A DNA stretch of 64,000 nucleotides from Achromobacter xylosoxidans. GTDB lineage: Bacteria; Pseudomonadota; Gammaproteobacteria; Burkholderiales; Burkholderiaceae_B. The DNA is taken from NCBI RefSeq assembly GCF_002192695.1, contig NZ_MTLG01000084.1:62001-126000 (forward strand), read 5' to 3'. Below are positions 35,001 through 43,561 of this stretch, piece by piece. Position 1 is the first letter of the stretch; each line of letters begins with the position of its first letter. Made by a program: the position numbers and the translations under genes. Under the pieces are notes generated by a model. The model saw nothing but the letters and a program-made list of their open reading frames with translations, was not told the DNA's origin and searched no databases.

Positions 35001-36735
35001 CACGCCCTACCGCCCGCTGGTGCTGGTGCACGCGACGCAGCAGCCGATATGCGAGCCCCTGCTGCTGATGGCCGAGGAACCGCAGCGCGGGCCTGGCGAT
35101 GCCCACGCGGATCTGTATGCCCGCGTGCGGCTGCACGGTCCCACCACCGGCAAGGTCGAGATCGAGGCCGACTGGCACGAGTGGGTGGACGACCTGCAGA
35201 AGCTGCGTCCGGAACGCCAGGCCGGCCATGGCGTGCTGGCCGAGGTTCCCTTGTCGGAAAACTACGCAAACCTCTTCACCCTGAGCAACGCGGTGAAGGA
35301 ACAGTTGAACGCGAACGGCAAGCTGCGCGCGCGCGGCGACCGCCATGAATTCGGCGACACCCGCTTCCGGCTCATCCGCTACCGCCTGCGCGCCGCGACG
35401 CGGTTCCGCGAATACCTGCCGCCCTCGCTTTACGCGCAGGCGGACAAGGTCACGCGGCTGGGGCCCATCGCCGACGGCCCGCTGGTGGAGGTGGGCGCGG
35501 ACGATGACCCGGGCGCGCCGGTGCTCAGGCGCGACGGCACCGCGCAGAACACCGTGGTGCGCGCCAGCGCGCCGCCGGACGCCCCCGTCCTCACGTATGT
35601 CGTGCCGACCTTCCGCTGGCAGGAAACCGCCGGCGCCGGCAAGCTGGACGTCACGCGGCTGGGCAACGGCCTGCGGGTCTGGCTGGAACGCCCCTGGTTC
35701 TCTTCCGGCGACGGCGAGCTGCTGGGCGTGGTGATCGCGGGCGACGGCCAGAACTTCACCGACATCGGCAACCCGCTGACGCCGCTGGTGACGCAATGGG
35801 GCATGGATCCGCTGTGGGAGACGCCCCCGCCCAAGCACAAGGCGCGCGTGTCGGACTTCTCCGCGCGCGTCACCGACGAGCAGGTCTATCTGCAGGAAAT
35901 CCCGGCCCAGTTGGTCCACGTGGTCGGACACCGCGTGCGCTGGAGCGAGGAACGCGCGCGCTGGTACTGCGACATCGAACTCGATCCCGGCCGGACCTAC
36001 ATGCCCTTCGTGCGCCTGGCGCTGGCGCGCTATCAGCCCAACGCCATCAGTTCGGCCAAGCTGTCGCGGGTGGTGCAGGCCGAGTTCTCCCAGGTGCTGC
36101 CGCGCCGCCGCGCGGTGTTCGAGATCAAACGCGGCCGGCTGGCGTTCAGCCTGCGCGGCGTGGTGCCCAAGCATGGGCCCATGAAGTTTCCGCTGGACTC
36201 CGAGTACCTGAACATCTCCTTCATCCCCGGCATAGGACAGACCGCCGAAAGCGGCCGCAACCGCGTGGAGCTGGTGCTGCAGACGCGCGACCCGGCGCTG
36301 GACAGCGACCTGGCCTGGAGCGATGCCAAGGTGCTGGCATCGGGCCTGCTGGACCCGGCGGGACCGCCGCCCCAGCCGTCCGGCCCGAGCCCAGGCCCCA
36401 TCCTCATGGACCGCATGCGCGAACTGCCCATCCTGGAAACCGCCACGCCCGCGACGCTCGCCGACCTCGCGCGCCTGGGCAACGTGGTGGTCGGCCCGGT
36501 GGTGCGTTTTCCGCCCGTGCTGGAAGGCCCCCTGTTGGGCGAGCTGCTGGACCCCGTCATCTGGTCCGCCAGCGCCGCGCTCCCCGACAGCGGCGGCAAG
36601 CCCGCGCGCATCGCGGTGCGCGAGTACGAGCGCTACTACACCGACAACTCGGTGCCCGAACGGCGCGCCGGCGCCATGCAGCAGCGCCGGGTGGTGGAGG
36701 AAAGGCTGGTGTACTCGGCGTTCTTCGGGCTCTGA
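32086..36735 (+). CDS. Giant uncharacterised protein B (1549 residues)
   Basis: I do not recognise this protein. It starts 9 bases after protein A. There is no signal peptide or membrane helix. The N-terminus (IVWTAIPNGRV, LRISIVASPRLTPQ) and most of the sequence look like beta-rich modules with many short charged loops. Several conserved-looking blocks with W and Y stand out (VDLAGNSLAHDDPS, VVYWRFEPVDPPALV, FTDIGNPLTPLVTQWGMDPL, VGHRVRWSEERARWYCDIEL). No enzyme motif (Walker A, HExxH, DDE, lipase box) was found. A Pro/Gly-rich hinge near residue 1425-1440 precedes the last domain, which ends in YSAFFGL. It converges on the polyprenyl-sugar operon with a 33-base gap. Confidence 0.85.
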   Translation: MAKQTIVWTAIPNGRVPAGPDAGRLRISIVASPRLTPQAVNEQQLRAFADWVNWPRTLERVRFVLNTGMAQIELEPQAQADAALWERLLPKTTPVAGFVFRDMSKVNLFSYSVAGVLGLARKHYGKLAVQATGTPPTLLPWRDAHPCLKDMLGDCGTRTTFISLGDRRVEMPLPGFDRFFDDGGDGAERVLRSQVYGPHSVYEGSAAAPGVNAEGNPQPGVSFPLRALPTRWNDGGLAGPDQNLMKLWNSQAEYTLFQANRFYRRDPPTAQQRSIRRPDGANVPAPPAQPEMDFHAIVASYGDYPALLRQLGLVIDCLVPAGSALEQQLAAAPAAQGYFFLTLRWEDGHDAGDDACPATAWTGDAERFTTRPRNPADHERGMLKLRRADDSWNLYEPRSPFDVYQVDADGAALKTVDFVLSAQNLIARSLALGADGAVTYTTGDKQGVAALRSGGLGVARRGRAWEVAQNAAAAALKNAALSGAPGSIVLYAEDLLRGYRVDAQPQVPGELQEWRSLCQRAGAYRCTDGGAPLQLPADEGYVKGASTSGGENPDDQYLHESLFRWTGWSLVAPRPGCTLRDRVDQDSNVQGETPEDVQDTATEKGNGLAVSFTAAKGSLPRLRFGMPYRFRARLVDLAGNSLAHDDPSLERDDNATQPVVYWRFEPVDPPALVQRARLSEGESLERMVIRSNTGMDPAAYLESPDFKQALLQDAAKDFAYNAINQRHVVPPKASQLQCETHGLFDAMMGSPAHIKQAYEIAARDAGTLYDRGPGTDIELVTPQALQEVATTTEVPPKLPSTEHPTGERLAAGQYVIHREAQVLTPYLPDPAAGGIALRAQPGHALPGVTGPKVLGPSAVIALTPAQELVLLVAHASKWPDTLGLRIVLQEHRATLADPPCSEEFLDDGLPSWDEAQRVLTFYLPKGRIARLRYSSFVNPGLANTFGIPAWANNEGERATLRLSSVLGGCWMVTPYRPLVLVHATQQPICEPLLLMAEEPQRGPGDAHADLYARVRLHGPTTGKVEIEADWHEWVDDLQKLRPERQAGHGVLAEVPLSENYANLFTLSNAVKEQLNANGKLRARGDRHEFGDTRFRLIRYRLRAATRFREYLPPSLYAQADKVTRLGPIADGPLVEVGADDDPGAPVLRRDGTAQNTVVRASAPPDAPVLTYVVPTFRWQETAGAGKLDVTRLGNGLRVWLERPWFSSGDGELLGVVIAGDGQNFTDIGNPLTPLVTQWGMDPLWETPPPKHKARVSDFSARVTDEQVYLQEIPAQLVHVVGHRVRWSEERARWYCDIELDPGRTYMPFVRLALARYQPNAISSAKLSRVVQAEFSQVLPRRRAVFEIKRGRLAFSLRGVVPKHGPMKFPLDSEYLNISFIPGIGQTAESGRNRVELVLQTRDPALDSDLAWSDAKVLASGLLDPAGPPPQPSGPSPGPILMDRMRELPILETATPATLADLARLGNVVVGPVVRFPPVLEGPLLGELLDPVIWSASAALPDSGGKPARIAVREYERYYTDNSVPERRAGAMQQRRVVEERLVYSAFFGL

Positions 36736-36768
36736 CGGTACGCCTGGCGCACCGTGTGACGGACCTCA

Positions 36769-37896
36769 CTATCGGGGCTGGCCAGAGTGGGCAGCCATGC
36801 CTGGCCAAGCCGACAGCGAGCAGGCGATCAGCAAGGTCAGCGTGGGATACAGCATGCTGAGATTGCGCATTTCGCCCGGGGAGCAGAACAGGAGGAACAG
36901 GGGCAGATTGATCGCCGCGGCTGCCGCGCCATGGTTGCGCAAGGCAGGAGGCAGGCTGCGCCACGCATTGGCCCACAGGCCGGCGAAAACGAGGACGAAT
37001 ACGAGGCTGAAGCCGCGCGGCAACAAGATGCCGTATGTGTTCTCTGTGCGCAACAAGTTGCCCGGATCGGCGTAGAACACCAGGTTTTGCCATAGCTGGA
37101 AATCCACTGTCGAGCCAGAATTTCCAGCGTAGCGCAGGCGCATCGCCAGATAGACGCAGCCGCCAACCAGCACCAACCCCGAAACCACGCCGGCCGCGCG
37201 CATGAGGTCCAAATGCCTGCGCAAGAGCGGATAGAGTGCTGGCGTAAACCAGAGGAACGCCTCCTTGTTCCAGGTCGCCACTCCCGCCAACGCCAGCAGC
37301 AGCACTACCCGCCAGGAACGCAGCGACGCCGTGCCCAACGCCAGCGTCACGGCGCTCATGAGGAAGAGGAGCTCGGTGAAGTCGTAAAAGTAGCCGCCCT
37401 CGGTAAGCATGAACGGCAAGAGCAGAGCCGTGACCGCTGGCGCGGCGATCGCGACCGGATCCGTCGCGCCGCCGCGCAGGCAGAGTCCGCGCATGACGTA
37501 AAGGCTGGCCACCAAGGCGCAAAACGTCAGGTAATAGACGATGTAATAGCGCAAGGCCACGGCCGGCTTCAGAGCGTCTGAATCGGGAAACCTCATCGCC
37601 AAGCTGGAGCGGCTGTTCACCTTCCGCGGGTCGGACAGGCTCCTGGAAATCCGCTCCACGCTCGCTGGCGGGAGCAAGGCCTGGACCTGGTTGGCAATGG
37701 CGGGAAGCAGCTGTCGATAGACGTAGGGGCGAGCGGCAGTCCCTTCAACCATGTACGACAACCCTAGCGAGGGATGGCCGTCGTTCAGGCGCCACTTCGT
37801 GTAGAAGCCGTTGAACGAGGCCGCGGCCACCATCAGGAAAAAGACCAGCAGCAGAAAACCGCTGTAGAAACGGCTGGCAAAGAGTCGCGTCATCAT
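36769..37896 (-). CDS. Polytopic membrane protein, possible GT-C-type glycosyltransferase
   Basis: 375 residues with about ten hydrophobic segments. The first periplasmic loop carries ARPYVYRQLLPAIANQV, a pattern common in uncharacterised multi-pass membrane proteins of glycan clusters (RPxxYRxLxP), and GYFYDFTELLFL follows later. The arrangement resembles GT-C enzymes, which use polyprenyl-phosphate sugars on the outer face of the membrane, but no DxD/ExD motif is certain in loop 1. It is last in the operon with a flippase subunit, a phosphoribosyl-polyprenyl synthase and a phosphatase, so a ribosyl- (or related pentosyl-) transferase role is inferred. Two adjacent ATGs (37896, 37893) are possible starts. 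Confidence 0.75.
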   Translation of the reverse strand: MMTRLFASRFYSGFLLLVFFLMVAAASFNGFYTKWRLNDGHPSLGLSYMVEGTAARPYVYRQLLPAIANQVQALLPPASVERISRSLSDPRKVNSRSSLAMRFPDSDALKPAVALRYYIVYYLTFCALVASLYVMRGLCLRGGATDPVAIAAPAVTALLLPFMLTEGGYFYDFTELLFLMSAVTLALGTASLRSWRVVLLLALAGVATWNKEAFLWFTPALYPLLRRHLDLMRAAGVVSGLVLVGGCVYLAMRLRYAGNSGSTVDFQLWQNLVFYADPGNLLRTENTYGILLPRGFSLVFVLVFAGLWANAWRSLPPALRNHGAAAAAINLPLFLLFCSPGEMRNLSMLYPTLTLLIACSLSAWPGMAAHSGQPR

Positions 37897-37907
37897 CGGG
37901 TCGGGTT

Positions 37908-38246
37908 TTATTGGGACAGAAGGAAGATGCCGAAGGCAATGAGCACGGCGCCCGCCAGGCGATACGCGCCGAGTTCCTCGGCGCCCGAGAATGCGCCATA
38001 GGCAAAGATTGCAAGTATGGTGACGGCAACCATCAACGGATACGCCAGGGCGAGGTCCAACCGTCGCAGCGACAGTGCGTAAAAACCGAATCCCGCGCCG
38101 TAAGTGGCAATAGCCAGCACATATGCCGCGCCGCCATGTACCCCGAACAAGGGCATGCCTCTGGAAGTTCCCGCGACCTTCAAGGCAATGCTCGCGGCGG
38201 CGCTGCAAGCGCTGGCCAGGAAGATGTGTAGGTATGCCATGGTCAT
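37908..38246 (-). CDS. SMR/EamA-like small membrane protein, putative polyprenyl-phosphosugar flippase subunit
   Basis: 112 residues with four membrane helices of the small multidrug resistance type (ARN-E/EamA-like: FLASACSAAASIALKVAG, then FYALSLRRLDLALAYPLMVAVTIL, ending in LAGAVLIAFGIFLL). The RLDLALAYPL segment is the usual third-helix motif of ArnE/ArnF-like flippases. Placed between a polyprenyl-phosphate sugar synthase and a putative glycosyltransferase, it probably translocates the lipid-linked sugar. It overlaps the upstream gene by 4 bases (ATGA) and lies 11 bases before the next. Confidence 0.85.
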   Translation of the reverse strand: MTMAYLHIFLASACSAAASIALKVAGTSRGMPLFGVHGGAAYVLAIATYGAGFGFYALSLRRLDLALAYPLMVAVTILAIFAYGAFSGAEELGAYRLAGAVLIAFGIFLLSQ

Positions 38247-39121
38247 CTGACGAGGAGGAATGCCGCGAAAGCCCAGGCGGTTACCGCCAGACGGATCTGT
38301 GGATCGGACAACAGTTCCCGGCCTGTATCTTCGCCGGCGCCATGCCTATAGATCAGGTACAAGTATCGGAAAACACCGAAGGTGACGACGGGCAATGTAA
38401 TGATCAGGTTTTCGGTGCCATGCATGGCGGCCGTCGCAGGGTCCAAGGTATAGAGCCCGTAGGTCAGTATCGTCATGCTCACGGTAATGGCGATGAGCAC
38501 ATCGAGCAGTTGGGGTGTGTAGTACCGCAGCACCAGACGCGTAGATTCCTGCAGGGCTATGCCTTCGGACCATGCTGGCCCGAACTCCGCGCGGCGCTTC
38601 GCGAACCCCAGGAACAAGGCGAGCATGAACGAGCAAAACAGCATCCAGCGCGATGGCGTGATCCCCACGGCATACGTTCCGCAGACCAGACGGATCATGA
38701 ATCCAGCCACGATGCAGAACACGTCCACCAGGACCACATGCTTGAGCTTCAAGGTGTAAGCCGTATTGAGCGCGAGATACGCGACCACCGCCGTCGTTAC
38801 AGCCCATAGGCCCAACCCGGCAGGCAGCAGCGCCGCCCCTGCGGCCAATATGGCCAGAAGCATGCGGGCGGTGCGCAGGCTTACTCGCCTGCTCGCTATT
38901 GGGCGTGTCTTCTTCCTGGGGTGGCGCGCGTCGGCTTCCCGGTCGTGGTAGTCGTTGAGCACATAGACGGCGCTGGATGCCATGCAAAAGGCCACGAATC
39001 CGACCCCCACCGCCGCCATCAGTTCAAGATTGCTCCAGCCATGTCCGAACAGCAGCCCTAGCAGCACAAATCCGTTCTTGAGCCACTGATGCGGCCGCAG
39101 CAGGTTCAGCATCGGCATCAT
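38243..39121 (-). CDS. UbiA-family decaprenyl-phosphate phosphoribosyltransferase-like protein
   Basis: 292 residues with about eight membrane helices. The first aspartate motif, VLNDYHDREADARHP followed by KKTRPIAS, matches that of DPPR synthases such as mycobacterial Rv3806c (ND-x-x-D-x-x-x-D-x-x-HP-x-K-x-x-RPIA). The enzyme transfers 5-phosphoribose from PRPP onto polyprenyl phosphate. ATG 39121 overlaps the phosphatase stop (ATGA); later ATGs at 39118 and 39112 also exist. The next steps would be dephosphorylation (upstream HAD gene), flipping and transfer. No DprE1/DprE2 epimerase genes are present nearby, so the donor would stay ribose. Confidence 0.88.
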   Translation of the reverse strand: MMPMLNLLRPHQWLKNGFVLLGLLFGHGWSNLELMAAVGVGFVAFCMASSAVYVLNDYHDREADARHPRKKTRPIASRRVSLRTARMLLAILAAGAALLPAGLGLWAVTTAVVAYLALNTAYTLKLKHVVLVDVFCIVAGFMIRLVCGTYAVGITPSRWMLFCSFMLALFLGFAKRRAEFGPAWSEGIALQESTRLVLRYYTPQLLDVLIAITVSMTILTYGLYTLDPATAAMHGTENLIITLPVVTFGVFRYLYLIYRHGAGEDTGRELLSDPQIRLAVTAWAFAAFLLVR

Positions 39122-39756
39122 CGGACAACCTTCTTGCCGTTGAGCCAGGCGCAATCCGCGGCCTGCAGCAACCAGGCATCGCCGCCACTGTCTCCATAAG
39201 CGTGCAACTCGTAGCTACCGACAGGCCCAAAGCTCGATTCCAGGCGCGCCACTTTTTCGGGTCCCCAACAATTCGCCGTGCTGAAACGTCCGGTCAAGCG
39301 ACCGCCGCCTGTTTCCAGGCTGGTGCAGATAAGTGCAACCCCCAGGCGCCGGGCCACTTCCTCGAGATAGAGATCAGGGGAAGCGCTGACGATCGCCACC
39401 CGGTGCCCCTTCTGTTGATGTGCGCGTAGACGTGCGAGCGTGTCAGGCCGCAGTGCAATACCTGGAACCCAACGGGCTGCCAACCCCTTCAAGTCCACCA
39501 GCCTTCGGCCGCGCAACACAATGCGGCACAGGCGCTGCTTCGCGCTTTCCCTAAGGGCAATACCTTGCTCATTGCCCGCCTTGCAGCACAAGAGCAGCGC
39601 CAGGACCGGCGACACGATGACCAGGCCGAGCAGCAGCTTGGACAAGGACACGCGCGCCAGAAACGGAATCAGCGTGTCCCGGTAGGTCAGCGTTCCGTCA
39701 AAGTCGAAAACTGCGACCACGGGCAAAACCAGCGTGGATGGAATTTCGTGAGACAT
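39118..39756 (-). CDS. HAD-IB family phosphatase
   Basis: 212 residues. HAD motif I is VFDFDGTLTYRDT, motif II is the Ser in VAIVSASPD, motif III is the Lys in GPEKVARL and motif IV is AYGDSGGDAWLL. The hydrophobic stretch after motif I (about residues 35-60, LLLGLVIVSPVLALLLCC) suggests membrane association. In this operon it is the likely phosphatase that removes the 5-phosphate from polyprenyl-phospho-phosphoribose. The start MSHEIPSTLV at 39756 was chosen; an upstream ATG at 39852 lies in what looks like leader sequence. It is the first gene of the four-gene operon. Confidence 0.87.
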   Translation of the reverse strand: MSHEIPSTLVLPVVAVFDFDGTLTYRDTLIPFLARVSLSKLLLGLVIVSPVLALLLCCKAGNEQGIALRESAKQRLCRIVLRGRRLVDLKGLAARWVPGIALRPDTLARLRAHQQKGHRVAIVSASPDLYLEEVARRLGVALICTSLETGGGRLTGRFSTANCWGPEKVARLESSFGPVGSYELHAYGDSGGDAWLLQAADCAWLNGKKVVR

Positions 39757-39890
39757 GTTGACACTGGATGGACCTGGCCGGTGAGCGACATTGCCGTATG
39801 GATCGGCCAAACCTTCAAAACTACGTGTCGTACTCCAATACCTCAACTGCAAAAAACACCAGGGCGAGGCCGAGGCGCGGGTCGCTCACC

Positions 39891-39916
39891 AAAAAAAAGG
39901 GTGCCCGAAGGCACCC
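39891..39916 (-). terminator. Rho-independent terminator of aceA
   Basis: On the minus strand GGGTGCC-TTCG-GGCACCC is followed by eight U residues, 50 bases past the aceA stop. The TTCG tetraloop makes it especially stable. Confidence 0.93.
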
Positions 39917-39965
39917 AAATCCACCCTACAACAGCAACTACAACTGCATAACTCTCCTGCGATGC

Positions 39966-41285
<1,320 letters not shown>

Positions 41286-41610
41286 GTTGATGCTCCTGGT
41301 CAGTGATGGGGAAGACTGCAAAAGATTCGCGTCCTGCGTTGCGTGAATCGTTGGACAAAGTCTATGCCTCTGCTGCGGAGCAATGTGGACTGATGTCTTA
41401 TACAAGACGAAAAATGTTGTTCTTATAAATCAATGATTTATAAATTTAATTTCGTATTGTGAAACGCAATTATCATCTGTGAAATGGGCTCCCGCTGCTG
41501 CGCAGCAGCGGCTTTCACATGACGAAGGTTACATTTCACGATATGGAAAATTGGGCCTTTTCATGACCGCCTACAATGCGTTCATTCTTCAAGTTTCCAA
41601 TGACTCCGCT
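41286..41610. promoter_or_regulatory. 325-base aceA/queF intergenic region with palindromes and repeated TGTGAAA half-sites
   Basis: No gene is seen here. The AT-rich centre holds a perfect palindrome, TATAAATCA-A-TGATTTATA (41424-41442). Downstream TGTGAAA occurs at 41458 and 41478 and its inverse TTTCACA/TTTCACG at 41513 and 41534. The middle pair brackets a perfect 20-bp GC palindrome, CCGCTGCTGC-GCAGCAGCGG (41492-41511). These are probable binding sites controlling aceA and/or queF, but no regulator gene is adjacent. Confidence 0.6.
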
Positions 41611-42435
41611 ATGACGCTGTCCCACGGCCCGCTGGGCCAGAGCGTGGCCTATGCCTCGCAATACGACCCCTCGCTGCTCTTCCCCATCGCGCGTTCGCAC
41701 AACCGCGCGGCGCTGAACCTGGAAGCCGGCAAGCTGCCCTTCACCGGCGTGGACCTGTGGAATGCCTATGAGCTGTCCTGGCTGGACGCCAAGGGCAAGC
41801 CGCGCGTGGCCATGGCCACCTTCTCGGTGCCGGCCGACAGCCCCAACATCATCGAATCCAAGTCCTTCAAGCTATACCTGAACTCCTTCAACCAGACCCG
41901 CCTGGTCAATTCCGCCGCCCTGCGCGGCCGCCTGGAGCGCGACCTGAGCGCCACGGCCGGCGCGCCGGTGGGGCTGGATTTCTTCCTGCCGCAACGCTTC
42001 TCCGAATTGCAGATGGGCGAGATGGACGGCATCTATATAGACAAGCTGGACATCGAGATCGACACCTACGAACCCGCGCCCGAAGTGCTGCGCACCCGCG
42101 CGGGCGACGTGGTCGAGGAAACGCTGGCTTCGCGCCTGTTGAAATCGAACTGCCCCGTGACGGGCCAGCCCGACTGGGCCAGCGTGCAGATCCGCTACCG
42201 CGGCGCGCCCATCGACCGCGAATCGCTGCTGCGCTACGTGGTCTCGTTCCGCCAGCACGCGGAATTCCACGAGCATTGCGTCGAACGCATCTTCAGCGAC
42301 ATCATGCAGGCCTGCCGGCCAGAGCAACTGACGGTCTACGCGCGCTATACGCGCCGCGGCGGGCTGGACATCAACCCCTGGCGCAGCAACTTCGAAGCCG
42401 GGCCGCCGGCGGACGTGCGTACCGTCCGCCAGTAG
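41611..42435 (+). CDS. queF: NADPH-dependent 7-cyano-7-deazaguanine reductase
   Basis: 274 residues, the long two-domain (E. coli-type) QueF. The substrate-binding motif [11 protein letters not shown] is at residues 82-92, and the nucleophile Cys181 in [13 protein letters not shown] forms the thioimide with preQ0; the following Asp188 is the proton donor. It reduces preQ0 to preQ1 for queuosine tRNA modification. The start [10 protein letters not shown] at 41611 fits the family; ATG 41563 would add 16 residues. It is divergent from aceA. Confidence 0.95.
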   Translation: MTLSHGPLGQSVAYASQYDPSLLFPIARSHNRAALNLEAGKLPFTGVDLWNAYELSWLDAKGKPRVAMATFSVPADSPNIIESKSFKLYLNSFNQTRLVNSAALRGRLERDLSATAGAPVGLDFFLPQRFSELQMGEMDGIYIDKLDIEIDTYEPAPEVLRTRAGDVVEETLASRLLKSNCPVTGQPDWASVQIRYRGAPIDRESLLRYVVSFRQHAEFHEHCVERIFSDIMQACRPEQLTVYARYTRRGGLDINPWRSNFEAGPPADVRTVRQ

Positions 42436-42450
42436 GCCGCCCGTACCGCC

Positions 42451-43452
42451 CTATTTCACGAAGGGCTCGGGCCGCGGCGTATCGTCCGCCGACGGCGGCA
42501 GCAGCGGGTACTGGATCGCAGGCTGGTCGCCCGTCAGAGTCTTCAGGAACGCCACGATCTGCGCGTTCTCGTCGGGCGTGAAGGTCCGGCCCAGCTGCAA
42601 CCGGCCCATCACATCCACCGCCTGCGTCAGCGTGGCCGCCTCGCCATCATGGAAGTATGGATAGGTCAGCGCCACGTTGCGCAGCGTCGGCACCTTGAAG
42701 TTGAAGCGGTCGGCGTCCTTGCCCGTCACCGCGGCGCGACCTTCGGCCTTGTTCTCGGTGACGTAGGGCGTGACCAAGCCCATCTTCTGGAACGAATTGC
42801 CGCCCACCGCCACGCCGTTGTGGCAGGCCACGCAGCCGCTGTTCTTGAAGAGCTCATAACCCGCCAGCTCGCGCACGGTCAGCGCCTTCTGGTCGCCGCG
42901 CAGCCACTGGTCGAAGCGCGAATTGGGCGTCACCAGCGTTTCCTCGAACGCGGCCAGGGCGCCGGTGACCTCGTCGATGCTGATGTCTTCCTTGCCGAAG
43001 ACCTGCTTGAATTCCGCCCGGTAGCCGGGAATCGAATTCAGCACCTGCACCGCCAGTTCGTGGCTGGACGCCATCTCCATGGGATTGGCGATGGGGCCGC
43101 CCGCCTGCTCGCGCAGGTCCTTGGCGCGGCCGTCCCAGAACTGGGCGATGTTCAGGCTGGAATTGAGCACCGTCGGCGAGTTGATCGAGCCCTGTTGCCA
43201 CTTGTGGCCGATCGAGGCCTTGAGATTGTCCGCGCCGCCCATGCCCAGGTTGTGGCAGGAATTACAGGAAATCGCACCGGAACGGGACAGGCGCGGGTCG
43301 AAGAAAAGCTTCTTGCCCAGCTCGACCTTGGCCGGCTCCTTGATGACCGCCGGCTCCACCGGCTGTATCGGTTCCTGCGAGGCCGCATGAGCCAGACCTA
43401 TCCAACCGCCCAAGGCGACTCCCGCCGCCAGCAACGCGCTTGCCCTTCTCAT
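42451..43452 (-). CDS. Di-heme cytochrome c peroxidase
   Basis: 333 residues with a signal peptide (MRRASALLAAGVALGG, cleavage near AHA-AS). It has two CxxCH heme sites, CNSCH (about residue 63) and CVACH (about residue 210), and the spacing of bacterial CcpA-type peroxidases (KKLFFDPRLSRSG, QFWDGRAKDLREQAGGP, VPTLRNVALTYPYFHDG). It reduces H2O2 in the periplasm with electrons from cytochrome c. An AGGAG ribosome site precedes the ATG at 43452. No OxyR or FNR site was recognised upstream. Confidence 0.95.
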   Translation of the reverse strand: MRRASALLAAGVALGGWIGLAHAASQEPIQPVEPAVIKEPAKVELGKKLFFDPRLSRSGAISCNSCHNLGMGGADNLKASIGHKWQQGSINSPTVLNSSLNIAQFWDGRAKDLREQAGGPIANPMEMASSHELAVQVLNSIPGYRAEFKQVFGKEDISIDEVTGALAAFEETLVTPNSRFDQWLRGDQKALTVRELAGYELFKNSGCVACHNGVAVGGNSFQKMGLVTPYVTENKAEGRAAVTGKDADRFNFKVPTLRNVALTYPYFHDGEAATLTQAVDVMGRLQLGRTFTPDENAQIVAFLKTLTGDQPAIQYPLLPPSADDTPRPEPFVK

Positions 43453-43561
43453 TTGCTTCTCCTGAGTAATGACCACTTCACTGACGAGGTCATTACATCA
43501 GAGAGACGCCGCATCAACCTTGCGTAGGGTCAAACCGCCGGGGCGCGAAGCCCCGGCCGGT

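Noticed and set aside
31924..36174. 1416-codon open frame antisense to giant gene B
   Set aside because: It mirrors the GC-rich third-codon bias of the real gene. Its translation is rich in Arg, Gln, His, Val and Ala with no domain, and it has no promoter or ribosome site of its own.
27898..36735. Giant genes as part of a type VI secretion, phage tail or contractile injection cluster
   Set aside because: No sheath, tube, baseplate, spike or ATPase gene occurs on either side, and neither protein shows VgrG, Rhs or baseplate-J features by eye.
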